A stretch of DNA of 6,096 nt from Cellvibrionaceae bacterium (GCA_025800435.1 JAOXRV010000006.1:1-6096), one strand, 5' to 3'. Shown: positions 1-5,520, counted from the first letter of the stretch. Translations and numbers: made by a program. Notes: generated by a model not told the origin, from the sequence alone.

Positions 1-84
1 CCATACAGCGATGAGGAATATGCGGAATTACGGGCGAAAATATCAGCCGTCGCCAGTGGGCCAAGCCCGGCCAATACTCATTAG
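1..84 (+). CDS. lon: C-terminal end of a gene, probably ATP-dependent protease Lon (partial)
   Basis: Frame 1 is open from the window edge to a TAG stop at 82-84 and encodes 27 residues, PYSDEEYAELRAKISAVASG followed by PSPANTH. There is no catalytic motif in this piece, so the identity rests mainly on position: in Pseudomonas and many other gammaproteobacteria lon lies directly upstream of hupB and ppiD on the same strand, which is the order seen here. A charged, poorly conserved tail with a 'P-x-S-D/E-E-E-Y' start is compatible with the extreme C terminus of Lon in this group, from memory. Lon would be a cytoplasmic AAA+ serine protease that degrades misfolded and regulatory proteins, including HU in E. 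coli. A hairpin terminator candidate follows about 70 bp downstream. The call is an inference from synteny; another gene ending here cannot be excluded. Confidence 0.55.
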   Translation, partial: PYSDEEYAELRAKISAVASGPSPANTH

Positions 85-153
85 TGTTCAGGGCCGCCGC
101 TGTCCTGGTATGCCTTGATCTGGTGGTTCAGAATGAGTTCAGCTATTTTATGT

Positions 154-177
154 AAAGCCGCTAATCTGGCGGCTTTT
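154..177 (+). terminator. Candidate Rho-independent terminator after the upstream gene (lon)
   Basis: Perfect 8-bp inverted repeat AAAGCCGC (154-161) and GCGGCTTT (169-176) with a 7-nt loop, ending in a run of four T (174-177). The T tract is short, so termination may be partial. It sits about 70 bp after the TAG at 82-84 and ahead of the hupB promoter, where a terminator separating the two genes would be expected. Confidence 0.6.
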
Positions 178-240
178 CGGTTAGAATTGGCAATTTTTGA
201 TTATAAAATACCCGGCCTGAGAAAATTCACGATAACTTCC

Positions 241-270
241 TTGACCCCATTGGCGCGGCTTTGGTATAAA
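241..270 (+). promoter_or_regulatory. Sigma-70-type promoter of hupB
   Basis: A -35 box TTGACC (241-246, 5 of 6 matches to TTGACA) and a -10 box TATAAA (265-270, 5 of 6 matches to TATAAT) are separated by 18 bp. The -10 box is preceded by TGG (262-264), fitting the TGn extended -10 element. Transcription would start near 276-278, giving a leader of about 100 nt before the GTG start of hupB. This is the best promoter match found in the window and suits a highly expressed nucleoid protein gene. It is a consensus match by eye. Confidence 0.72.
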
Positions 271-283
271 TCGCTATTCGTTC

Positions 284-296
284 GCCCCATGGGGGC
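284..296 (+). other. GC-only hairpin at the 5' end of the hupB leader
   Basis: GCCCC (284-288) pairs with GGGGC (292-296) around a 3-nt ATG loop, giving a compact 5-bp all-GC stem starting roughly 8 nt after the predicted transcription start. A 5'-terminal stem of this kind can protect mRNA from RNase E-type decay; that role is an inference. The DNA also contains the palindrome CCCCATGGGG (285-294). Confidence 0.4.
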
Positions 297-365
297 TGCA
301 AACAACAAAAAGGATTACAGAGCTTAAGACCTAGGTTCTACCTCCTAACAGACCGAGTAACGTAA

Positions 366-371
366 GAGGGG
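366..371 (+). promoter_or_regulatory. Ribosome binding site that fixes the GTG start of hupB
   Basis: GAGGGG (366-371) is a purine-rich Shine-Dalgarno sequence 5 nt ahead of the GTG at 377-379. It supports reading this GTG as the initiator of the conserved HU N terminus MNKSELIEAI. Confidence 0.75.
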
Positions 372-376
372 TTATT

Positions 377-649
377 GTGAACAAATCTGAACTAATTGAA
401 GCCATCGCCGCATCCGCTGACATTCCTAAGGCCGCCGCCGGCCGCGCTTTGGATGCCATGGTTGATTCAGTGACTGGCGCGCTGAAGGAAGGCGACCAGG
501 TAGTGCTGGTAGGCTTTGGTACTTTCTCTGTGAAGGATCGCGCTGCTCGCACCGGCCGCAACCCACAGACTGGCCAGCCAATCGAAATTGCCGCGGCTAA
601 GATTCCAAGCTTTAAAGCGGGTAAAGCCCTGAAAGACGCTGTAAACTAA
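377..649 (+). CDS. hupB: DNA-binding protein HU-beta
   Basis: This encodes a 90-residue histone-like protein, the usual length for HU. HU dimers bind DNA with little sequence preference, bend it, and shape the nucleoid; they also assist replication, repair and transcription. Visible family features are the N-terminal helices MNKSELIEAIAASADIPKAA, the signature GFGTFSVKDRAARTGRNPQT (46-65), and the DNA-gripping beta arm with R55, R58, R61, N62 and the intercalating P63. The C-terminal helix KAGKALKDAVN (80-90) is also typical. The protein is very close to Pseudomonas HupB as I recall it. Position between lon and ppiD supports HU-beta over HU-alpha or IHF. Translation starts at GTG (377) with the site GAGGGG just ahead. 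The gene has its own promoter at 241-270 and its own terminator at 746-778, so it is probably mainly monocistronic. Nothing is truncated. Confidence 0.97.
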   Translation: MNKSELIEAIAASADIPKAAAGRALDAMVDSVTGALKEGDQVVLVGFGTFSVKDRAARTGRNPQTGQPIEIAAAKIPSFKAGKALKDAVN

Positions 650-745
650 GTGTCGACCAGAGCCAGTAAATAATCTTTTAACCCAAGTAACAGCGCTGCA
701 CTGGCGGCGCACAGCAAGAGCACAGCATTGGTTTAACAAGATTTA

Positions 746-778
746 AAAAAGGGCGCGCTTATTCAGTGCGCCTTTTTT
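746..778 (+). terminator. Rho-independent terminator of hupB
   Basis: GGCGCGC (752-758) pairs with GTGCGCC (766-772), one G-T wobble, around a 7-nt loop, followed by six T (773-778). A run of six A (745-750) precedes the stem and can extend it by A-T pairing. The structure is about 100 bp after the hupB stop. The flanking A and T runs would also allow it to act on the minus strand, although no minus-strand gene approaches from the right here. Confidence 0.88.
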
Positions 779-805
779 ATTGAGCGAATACCAGCGTATT
801 TGCCG

Positions 806-817
806 GGCCTTAAGGCC
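806..817. repeat. 12-bp perfect palindrome upstream of ppiD
   Basis: GGCCTTAAGGCC is a perfect 12-bp palindrome located 65-76 bp ahead of the ppiD start codon. It touches the first copy of the tandem repeat at 815-842. Its placement would suit an operator, but no regulator family is recognised from the motif. Confidence 0.45.
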
Positions 818-842
818 GCATAACTACAGCCGCATAACTACA
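815..842. repeat. Two tandem copies of a 14-bp unit upstream of ppiD
   Basis: GCCGCATAACTACA occurs at 815-828 and again, without any mismatch or gap, at 829-842. The second copy ends 39 bp before the ppiD start. Perfect identity suggests a recent slippage duplication or a selected double binding site; the sequence alone does not tell which. Confidence 0.8.
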
Positions 843-851
843 TTAAGTAAG

Positions 852-867
852 AGATCGAATTTGATCT
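852..867. repeat. Short inverted repeat in the ppiD leader
   Basis: AGATC (852-856) and GATCT (863-867) flank a 6-nt centre whose middle AATT is itself symmetric, giving an imperfect 16-bp palindrome with two GATC sites. It ends 14 bp ahead of the ppiD ATG and just upstream of the weak ribosome site AAAAAGG (868-874), so it could influence initiation if it folds in mRNA. A role is not shown by the sequence. Confidence 0.35.
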
Positions 868-881
868 AAAAAGGTTTACCT

Positions 882-2756
882 ATGATCCAGAGTTTCCGCG
901 ATAGATTGCAAGGCATATTTGCTGTTGGCCTGGTCGTTCTTATTTCAATTCCATTTGTATTGTTCGGGGTGGAGTCGCTGTTTGCACCCAGTAATACCGG
1001 TGGTCAAGTGGCCGAGGTAAACGGTGAAAAAATTACCGAGCTGGAACTCAATCGCGCTGTTCAGCTGCGCCGCCAGCAAATTATTGGCCGCCTGGGCGAT
1101 CAGGTTCCCGAACAACTGATTAGCGCCGAGGCGTTGCGCCAGCCTGTACTAGACCAGTTGATTCTGCAAAAGGCAGAAGTGCAAGAGGGCAAGTCCAGTC
1201 GGCTCGCGGTTGACAAGGCTACCCTGGATAAAATTCTAACAGAGCAAGTTGCCTTCCAGCAGGATGGACAGTTTTCTCCCCAGCTTTATCGCTCTATGTT
1301 GGCCCAGTTGAACTATACCCCCAGTAGCTACAAGCAGGTCTTGACCGATGAGCTAATTGGCGATCAGTTGCGCGCCGGTATTGGTTTAAGCAGTTTTAGC
1401 ACCGAAGGTGAAGTGGTTGATACTTTACTGCGCGCTGGCCAAACACGTGATTTCTACTATGTGACCCTGGGGCGCGATAGCTTTAGCGAAGGGGCGGCTC
1501 CCACGGCCGAGCAGGTTCAGGCCCACTACGACGCCAAGCAGGCCCAGTATATGGGTCCGGAGAAGGTTAAAGTGGAGTACATCAACCTGGATGCGAAAGC
1601 ACTGGCCAGTGCCGATGATGTCAGTGAAGATGAAGCCCTGGCTCAGTACCAGCAAGATATCAAGGTGTTTGAAGGTACAGAGCGCCGCCGTATTGCCCAT
1701 ATTTTGGTTGAAGACCTGGGCGACGGCGCCGATGCGGACAAGGTGTCAAGCATTGCCCAGCGCCTGGGGGCAGGCGATGATTTTGCCGCTGTCGCCAAAG
1801 AGCTGAGCGAAGACATCGCCACCGCTGACAGCGGCGGTGACTTGGGCTTTAGCAGTGGCGACAGCTTCCCCGCAGCGGTGGAAGAGGCGATCAAAACCAT
1901 GAGCGTTGGCGCAGTTTCCGAGGCAGTGGTGTCCGAATACGGTACCCATTTTGTCAAATTGCTGGAACTAGATAAGCCCGAGCCGCCGAGCTTTGCCGAA
2001 AGCAAGGCAGAGATCGTCAACAAACTGGTGGATCAAAAAGGCCTACAGCGCTTTGATGAGCTGGTGCTAGAGCTCGAAGAGCTGGCCTATAACGCCGATG
2101 ACCTATCGGTGGTTGCCGAGCCCCTGGGCTTAACGCTGCAGAGCAGCGACTGGCTGGCCCGTGGCCAGGCTCAGGGCGTGTTGGCGAACAGTAAAGTAAT
2201 GGCGGCTATCTTCTCCGATGAAGTGCTTAAAGAGCGTGCCAGCAGTGAGCCGATTGAGCTGGGCGATGCCCAACAGGTGGTGGTTCGGGTAACTGACTAT
2301 CAGGCGCCGGCGGTAAAACCCCTGGCCGAAGTTGAACCTCAGATTGTTGCCAGTCTGACCGCTAAAACCATCGTCGAGCGCCAGCAGCAGGCCGCCGCCA
2401 AGCTGCAACAGGCGGCCGAGCAAGGTGCTAGCTTAGAAGACTTGGCCAAGGTTGATAGCTACCCCTGGGAAGTGGTGATCCAATCGCGCCGCGATAACTT
2501 CCAGGTAGATCGACAGCTGCTTGAATCGGTATTTAGCCAGCGCAGTAAAACCCTACCGGCCATGAACACCGTGGCGCTGGCCAATGGTGACTTGGTTTTG
2601 GTACAGCTCAATAAAATCAGCGAGTTGGACCCAGCCTCGATTGCGGCAGGGGAAAAGGCTCCGGTGGCCAAGCAATTAGAGCAACAGCAGGCGATGGCCC
2701 AATACGGCGCGTTTCAGGCGCAGTTGAAGGCGGAAATGGATTCTCAGGTCTTTTAA
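882..2756 (+). CDS. ppiD: PpiD-type periplasmic folding chaperone, membrane-anchored, with parvulin domain
   Basis: The 624-residue product matches the usual PpiD length. PpiD sits in the inner membrane with its bulk in the periplasm and helps proteins leaving the Sec translocon to fold. A short basic N terminus (MIQSFRDRLQG) precedes one membrane helix (about 12-29). A SurA/PpiD-like chaperone region follows, beginning AEVNGEKITELELNRAVQLR (44-63). The parvulin domain spans about 268-362, with RRIAHILVEDLG (269-280), the SGGDLGF motif (317-323) and GTHFVKLLEL (354-363). Both histidines of the parvulin active-site region, H273 and H356, are present. A second chaperone lobe extends to the C terminus. 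The ATG at 882 follows AAAAAGG with 7-nt spacing and starts at the anchor. The gene lies downstream of hupB, as in many gammaproteobacteria, but behind a terminator. I found no convincing promoter in the spacer, so partial read-through from hupB is possible. Confidence 0.93.
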   Translation: MIQSFRDRLQGIFAVGLVVLISIPFVLFGVESLFAPSNTGGQVAEVNGEKITELELNRAVQLRRQQIIGRLGDQVPEQLISAEALRQPVLDQLILQKAEVQEGKSSRLAVDKATLDKILTEQVAFQQDGQFSPQLYRSMLAQLNYTPSSYKQVLTDELIGDQLRAGIGLSSFSTEGEVVDTLLRAGQTRDFYYVTLGRDSFSEGAAPTAEQVQAHYDAKQAQYMGPEKVKVEYINLDAKALASADDVSEDEALAQYQQDIKVFEGTERRRIAHILVEDLGDGADADKVSSIAQRLGAGDDFAAVAKELSEDIATADSGGDLGFSSGDSFPAAVEEAIKTMSVGAVSEAVVSEYGTHFVKLLELDKPEPPSFAESKAEIVNKLVDQKGLQRFDELVLELEELAYNADDLSVVAEPLGLTLQSSDWLARGQAQGVLANSKVMAAIFSDEVLKERASSEPIELGDAQQVVVRVTDYQAPAVKPLAEVEPQIVASLTAKTIVERQQQAAAKLQQAAEQGASLEDLAKVDSYPWEVVIQSRRDNFQVDRQLLESVFSQRSKTLPAMNTVALANGDLVLVQLNKISELDPASIAAGEKAPVAKQLEQQQAMAQYGAFQAQLKAEMDSQVF

Positions 2757-2766
2757 GCTTTTAAGC
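2751..2766. repeat. 8-bp tandem duplication across the ppiD stop codon
   Basis: TTTTAAGC is repeated back to back at 2751-2758 and 2759-2766. The first copy contains the ppiD stop codon (TAA, 2754-2756). It looks like a small slippage duplication, and a second TAA in the copy (2762-2764) lies in a different reading frame. Confidence 0.6.
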
Positions 2767-2770
2767 TACT

Positions 2771-2804
2771 GCCTTAAAATCATCCTCCAAGATGACTTTA
2801 AGGC
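2771..2804. terminator. Long hairpin between convergent genes, possible bidirectional terminator without a T tract
   Basis: GCCTTAAAATCATC (2771-2784) and GATGACTTTAAGGC (2791-2804) form a 14-bp stem with one A-C mismatch and a 6-nt loop. It starts 14 bp after the ppiD stop and lies between ppiD and the convergent small gene, where a shared terminator is expected. Neither strand has a T run after the stem, so classical Rho-independent termination is doubtful. It may instead act as an mRNA 3'-end stabiliser or a block against read-through. Confidence 0.45.
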
Positions 2805-2819
2805 CCCCCTCGCTGCGCG

Positions 2820-2849
2820 GCGGCTCAGAAGTGTGATTCTGTTTGCCGC
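2820..2849. repeat. Second stem-loop in a GC-rich intergenic stretch
   Basis: GCGGC (2820-2824) pairs with GCCGC (2845-2849). Inside it CAGAA (2826-2830) pairs with TTCTG (2837-2841) around a 6-nt loop, with small unpaired bases between the two stems. Just to the right the heptamer CGCTTCG occurs twice, at 2847-2853 and 2858-2864. The combination resembles a small repetitive palindromic element, but a copy elsewhere in the genome would be needed to call it one. Confidence 0.4.
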
Positions 2850-2878
2850 TTCGCTCGCGCTTCGAAACCCTGTTGAGA

Positions 2879-3175
2879 TTACCCCTGCTTTCGTTCTTTA
2901 AAGGCGCGGATAACGTCGTTGAAGTTGTTGGCCAGGGAGTGCATTTTGTCGACCATGGCGTTGTGCTGGCGAGTGCTGAGGCGTTTGCAGGATAGGTATT
3001 TATCCACTTCAGCCATATATTGTTTGACCTGTTTCTTAGCTTTAACCATTTCTGGGGTTACTGCCGTATCTGGGTTGGGCAGGCTGGGGGCCGCGGGCTC
3101 GGCACAGCTGGCAAAGCTGCTTTGGCTTGCGAAAACGGCGGCGGTTATCACTATTGTTTTGCTTAAGTGCTTCAT
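2879..3175 (-). CDS. Small secreted (periplasmic) protein of unknown function, 98 residues
   Basis: I do not recognise a named family. The N terminus MKHLSKTIVITAAVFASQSS is a signal peptide with a likely cleavage after A22 (SFA|SCAEP). The predicted mature part is about 76 residues: a Pro/Ala-rich linker (25-41), then a mostly helical, charged segment with KAKKQVKQYMAEVDKYLSC (45-63) and HNAMVDKMHSLANNFNDVIR (71-90). Two cysteines, C24 and C63, could form a disulphide. C24 as a lipoprotein cysteine is less likely because FAS is a poor lipobox. The ATG at 3175 is chosen because AGAGAGG (3181-3187) lies 5 nt ahead and the signal peptide starts there. An upstream in-frame ATG at 3229 would add 18 residues without a membrane-targeting character. 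The gene is convergent with ppiD and lies downstream of the TPR gene, separated from it by a terminator. Confidence 0.75.
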   Translation of the reverse strand: MKHLSKTIVITAAVFASQSSFASCAEPAAPSLPNPDTAVTPEMVKAKKQVKQYMAEVDKYLSCKRLSTRQHNAMVDKMHSLANNFNDVIRAFKERKQG

Positions 3176-3180
3176 TGGAG

Positions 3181-3187
3181 CCTCTCT
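3181..3187 (-). promoter_or_regulatory. Ribosome binding site deciding the start of the small secreted protein
   Basis: On the minus strand AGAGAGG (3187 to 3181) lies 5 nt before the ATG at 3175. The alternative ATG at 3229 has only AAGG at similar spacing, so the downstream start, which opens directly into the signal peptide, is preferred. Confidence 0.6.
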
Positions 3188-3188
3188 T

Positions 3189-3209
3189 ACTTCAGTTTGT
3201 ACTTCAGTT
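3189..3209. repeat. Direct repeat of ACTTCAGTT with a 12-bp period
   Basis: ACTTCAGTT occurs at 3189-3197 and 3201-3209, with a 3-bp gap. It lies in the leader of the minus-strand small secreted protein gene, just upstream of its ribosome site. If the longer start at 3229 were used, the repeat would encode TEV-Q-TEV in frame. Confidence 0.5.
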
Positions 3210-3229
3210 CGGCGAGTATTGCTGAGCAT

Positions 3230-3350
3230 CCTTGCCTTGATGATTAATGTTATTCACATCCAAAAAATAGCACTTAAGTATTAGATGGCCAGTTTGCAGA
3301 GGTAATTATTGATAGACGGTAGATTTTTTTTAACACACTGTTTTAAAAGG
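3230..3350. other. AT-rich spacer between the two minus-strand genes
   Basis: This stretch holds no open frame with coding character. It is AT-rich, with T and A runs near 3263-3268 and 3324-3331. It should contain the promoter for the small secreted protein gene, but the best minus-strand match that I could assemble (TTAAGT, 17 bp, AATAAC) is too weak to annotate. Confidence 0.5.
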
Positions 3351-3375
3351 AAAAATCCCGACGATCAATTGTCGG
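3351..3375 (-). terminator. Rho-independent terminator of the TPR protein gene
   Basis: Read on the minus strand, CCGAC and GTCGG (plus-strand 3371-3375 and 3358-3362) form a stem with an 8-nt loop that may close further by A-T and G-T pairs. The stem is followed closely by five T (complement of 3351-3355) and a second short T run. It starts 2 bp beyond the TGA stop at 3377-3379. Confidence 0.75.
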
Positions 3376-3376
3376 C

Positions 3377-3796
3377 TCAGCGTTTTAGCAGCTGGTTTTT
3401 AATAAACAGTCGGTATTTTGGCGCCAGTTTGCGGGTCTGCTTAGGGTCTAGGGATTCGGCCTCTCGGAAGTGGTTGGCGGCCAGGTCTTGTTGGCCCAAT
3501 TCGTAGTGGCATTGACCCATGCGGGTGTGAATAAAGGCCAATTGGCCAGAGGGGCAGTGTAGGGCTGAGTTGAGGGCTTCTAGTGCCTGGGCGTAGTTAG
3601 CCAGCTTGTAATAGCTGTCACCGATGGCCGTTAGCACCCAGGCGGCCTGGGGATATTGCACTTGGGGTTTGGGCAATTTTAGCCAGGCCTGGTAAAACAG
3701 CCGCAGGCTTTCGTCGTACTGCTGCTGGTCATAGAGCTGATAGCCCTGTTGGCATAAGTCTTCTACGGCGGCTTGGCTTGCTTGGTCGAGTTCCAT
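3377..3796 (-). CDS. Tetratricopeptide repeat (TPR) protein, 139 residues
   Basis: A small soluble protein built of three TPR units, which form paired helices used for protein-protein contacts. The partner is unknown. The repeats run about 10-43 (QGYQLYDQQQYDESLRLFYQAW), 51-84 (AIGDSYYKLANYAQALEALN) and 85-118 (RMGQCHYELGQQDLAANHFR). They show the expected G/Y/A pattern and a proline near the end of each unit. A basic tail, TRKLAPKYRLFIKNQLLKR, closes the protein. No signal peptide or membrane helix is visible, so it is probably cytoplasmic. The start is the first ATG after an in-frame TAA 15 nt upstream, yet it has no Shine-Dalgarno match. The gene is divergent from rmuC with 90 bp between the start codons and ends at its own terminator. 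Proteins of this kind carry no specific functional name. Confidence 0.85.
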   Translation of the reverse strand: MELDQASQAAVEDLCQQGYQLYDQQQYDESLRLFYQAWLKLPKPQVQYPQAAWVLTAIGDSYYKLANYAQALEALNSALHCPSGQLAFIHTRMGQCHYELGQQDLAANHFREAESLDPKQTRKLAPKYRLFIKNQLLKR

Positions 3797-3822
3797 GGTG
3801 CTGCGGTGTTATCTAATCATTT

Positions 3823-3851
3823 TTTAGACAGCGCACAGAGTTTTGGCTCAA
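3823..3851 (-). promoter_or_regulatory. Candidate promoter of the TPR protein gene
   Basis: On the minus strand TTGAGC (3851 to 3846) and TCTAAA (3828 to 3823) are 17 bp apart, each 4 of 6 to consensus. Transcription would start around 3816, giving a leader of about 20 nt before the ATG at 3796. Such a short leader fits the absence of a ribosome site. The match is moderate. Confidence 0.38.
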
Positions 3852-3886
3852 TGGCGCTGCCCGATGGCTTAAGGTACCATACTCCT

Positions 3887-5518
3887 ATGAAGTTTCTACC
3901 CCCAACCCTAATGAATTGGCCCACCCAGGACGTATTTTTTATCTCGATCTGCGTTTTGCTGGCGCTTATTATTTGGCTGTCCTTAGCCTGGCGCGCTGGG
4001 CAGCGCCGATCGCGCGCGCAGCTGGCGGACACCGTGCTTGGTTTTGAGCAGCAGCGAGAGCAAGATCTGGCGCGCTTGGATGAAAGGCAACTGCAACTGA
4101 CCGAACTAGAGCGCGAGGCCAGCGATTTGCTCAATCACAAGCTGCAGCTTGAGCAACAGCGGCAGCAAAGCCAGCTACAGTTGGTTAAACTTGAGCAGCA
4201 GCTTCAGTTTAGTCAGCAGCAATTGCAAACCTTGGCGGAAAAAGAACAGCGTCTTTCCAGTTTACAGGCCGAGTTGTCGAGTGCCGAGACTAAGCTTGAG
4301 GAGCAAAAAGAGCATCACGAGGCCCAGCTGCAATTTATTGAGCACAATAAACAGCAAATGCTGATGCAGTTTGAGGTGTTATCGCGCAAAGTGTACGAGC
4401 AGCAAGCCAAGCGCTTTAACGATGAGAGCAACCAAACTCTTCAGCAGCTTTTAAACCCCCTTAAAACCCAACTCACCGACTTTAAAGCCAAGGTAGAGGC
4501 CAGCCACGAAAAAGAGAGCGCCGAGCGCAATATGCTGGCCGGTAAAATTTCTGAGCTGCAAAAGCAAACCCAGCAAATTGGCAATGATGCGGTTAACCTT
4601 GCCAAGGCCCTCAAGGGCGAGTCCAAAACCCAGGGCAATTGGGGCGAGGTGGTGCTGGAGCGCTTGCTCGAAGAATCGGGCCTGCAAAAAGGCCGGGAGT
4701 ACGATACCCAGGTATCCCTAGAGAGCGCCGACGGCGATAAGCGCTATCCCGATGTGATTATTCGCCTGCCCCAGGAAAAAGATATTGTGGTCGACGCCAA
4801 AGTCTCCCTGCTCGATTACGAAGCCCACTGCAGCAGCGATGACGAAGACGAAAAGGCTGCTGCACTCAAGCGCCATGTGCAGTCCATTCGTACCCATATT
4901 GCCGGCCTTAGCTTAAAAGAATACGAGCGCTTGGAAGGTATTCGCAGCCTTGATTTTGTATTTTTGTTTATCCCGGTTGAGGCCGCTTTTATGGCCGCCA
5001 TTCAGGCTGACGGCCGTCTGTTCCAAGATGCCTACAACAAACATATTGTGCTGGTTAGTCCCACTACCTTACTGGCTTCACTGCGCACCGTGGAAAACCT
5101 CTGGCGCCATGAAAAACAGCATAAAAACGCGCAGAAGATCGCCGATCAGGCCGGTGGCCTCTACGATCAGTTTATGTTGATGCTGCAGTCGCTGGAAGAT
5201 TTGGGTAAACAGCTGGATAAAACCCAGGCCGCCTACGACACCACTCGCAAACGTCTCGCCACTGGGCGTGGGAATTTGCTTAAGCGCACCCAGGATATTC
5301 AAAAACTCGGCGCCAAGACTAAAAAAGCCTTACCAGAATCCTACCAGGCCGAGCTGGAGGCAGCCGAGGGCTTAGAGGATCATCAAGCCGAGGCCGAGCC
5401 GCCCAGCCTCAGTTTGGTTAGCGAAAAGCCCGAGGATGATAATGCCGGGGATAATAAAGCGGCAGACCATAACGCCAAGGATAAAAAAGACGGCAACGAG
5501 CAGGTGGCAAAAGATTAA
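3887..5518 (+). CDS. rmuC: RmuC family protein (DNA recombination/rearrangement-limiting, membrane-anchored)
   Basis: The 543-residue product is a full RmuC protein. In E. coli, loss of rmuC raises inversion at short inverted repeats; the biochemical activity is uncertain, and the core is predicted to have a PD-(D/E)XK nuclease fold. One N-terminal membrane helix (about 17-36) is followed by a long Gln/Glu-rich coiled coil (about 45-230). The conserved core runs about 240-480, with GNWGEVVLERLLEESGL (250-266) and RYPDVIIRLP (286-295), then DIVVDAKVSLLDYE (299-312). D289, D303 and K305 fit a PD...DxK site. SPTTLLASLRTVENLWRHE (391-409) is also family-typical. A charged low-complexity tail fills about 485-543. 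The start at 3887 places the membrane helix near the N terminus. AAGG (3871-3874) is 12 nt away, which is long, and ATG 3911 is the alternative. The frame stays open upstream to 3773, but that part overlaps the TPR gene. The stop overlaps the next gene's start. Confidence 0.93.
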   Translation: MKFLPPTLMNWPTQDVFFISICVLLALIIWLSLAWRAGQRRSRAQLADTVLGFEQQREQDLARLDERQLQLTELEREASDLLNHKLQLEQQRQQSQLQLVKLEQQLQFSQQQLQTLAEKEQRLSSLQAELSSAETKLEEQKEHHEAQLQFIEHNKQQMLMQFEVLSRKVYEQQAKRFNDESNQTLQQLLNPLKTQLTDFKAKVEASHEKESAERNMLAGKISELQKQTQQIGNDAVNLAKALKGESKTQGNWGEVVLERLLEESGLQKGREYDTQVSLESADGDKRYPDVIIRLPQEKDIVVDAKVSLLDYEAHCSSDDEDEKAAALKRHVQSIRTHIAGLSLKEYERLEGIRSLDFVFLFIPVEAAFMAAIQADGRLFQDAYNKHIVLVSPTTLLASLRTVENLWRHEKQHKNAQKIADQAGGLYDQFMLMLQSLEDLGKQLDKTQAAYDTTRKRLATGRGNLLKRTQDIQKLGAKTKKALPESYQAELEAAEGLEDHQAEAEPPSLSLVSEKPEDDNAGDNKAADHNAKDKKDGNEQVAKD

Positions 5519-5520
5519 TG
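5502..5520 (+). promoter_or_regulatory. Translational coupling junction rmuC / AEC transporter
   Basis: The rmuC stop TAA (5516-5518) and the next ATG (5518-5520) share one base (TAATG). AGGTGG (5502-5507), inside the rmuC tail, is a Shine-Dalgarno candidate 10 nt ahead of the ATG. The arrangement points to co-transcription and re-initiation by ribosomes that finish rmuC. Confidence 0.7.

Noticed and set aside
115..327. 70-residue plus-strand open frame upstream of hupB
   Set aside because: It runs through a hairpin terminator and the hupB promoter, has no ribosome site, and its product shows no recognisable character.
331..739. Minus-strand open frames across hupB and its terminator
   Set aside because: They are antisense shadows of the certain hupB gene and of its 3' spacer.
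780..880. Promoter for ppiD in the hupB-ppiD spacer
   Set aside because: Several partial -35 or -10 matches exist (for example TTGCCG at 800-805), but none has a partner box at 16-18 bp spacing.
1643..2023. 126-residue minus-strand open frame inside ppiD
   Set aside because: The Ser/Ala/Pro-rich product is typical of an antisense shadow of a GC-rich coding frame, and ppiD is intact and convincing on the other strand.
2919..3284. 121-residue plus-strand open frame opposite the small secreted-protein gene
   Set aside because: The minus-strand reading has a signal peptide and a good ribosome site. The plus-strand frame has neither a ribosome site nor family features.
3773..3886. Longer N terminus for RmuC starting at 3773
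   Set aside because: It would add 38 residues overlapping the TPR gene start, and push the membrane anchor inward. The added residues do not look like RmuC.
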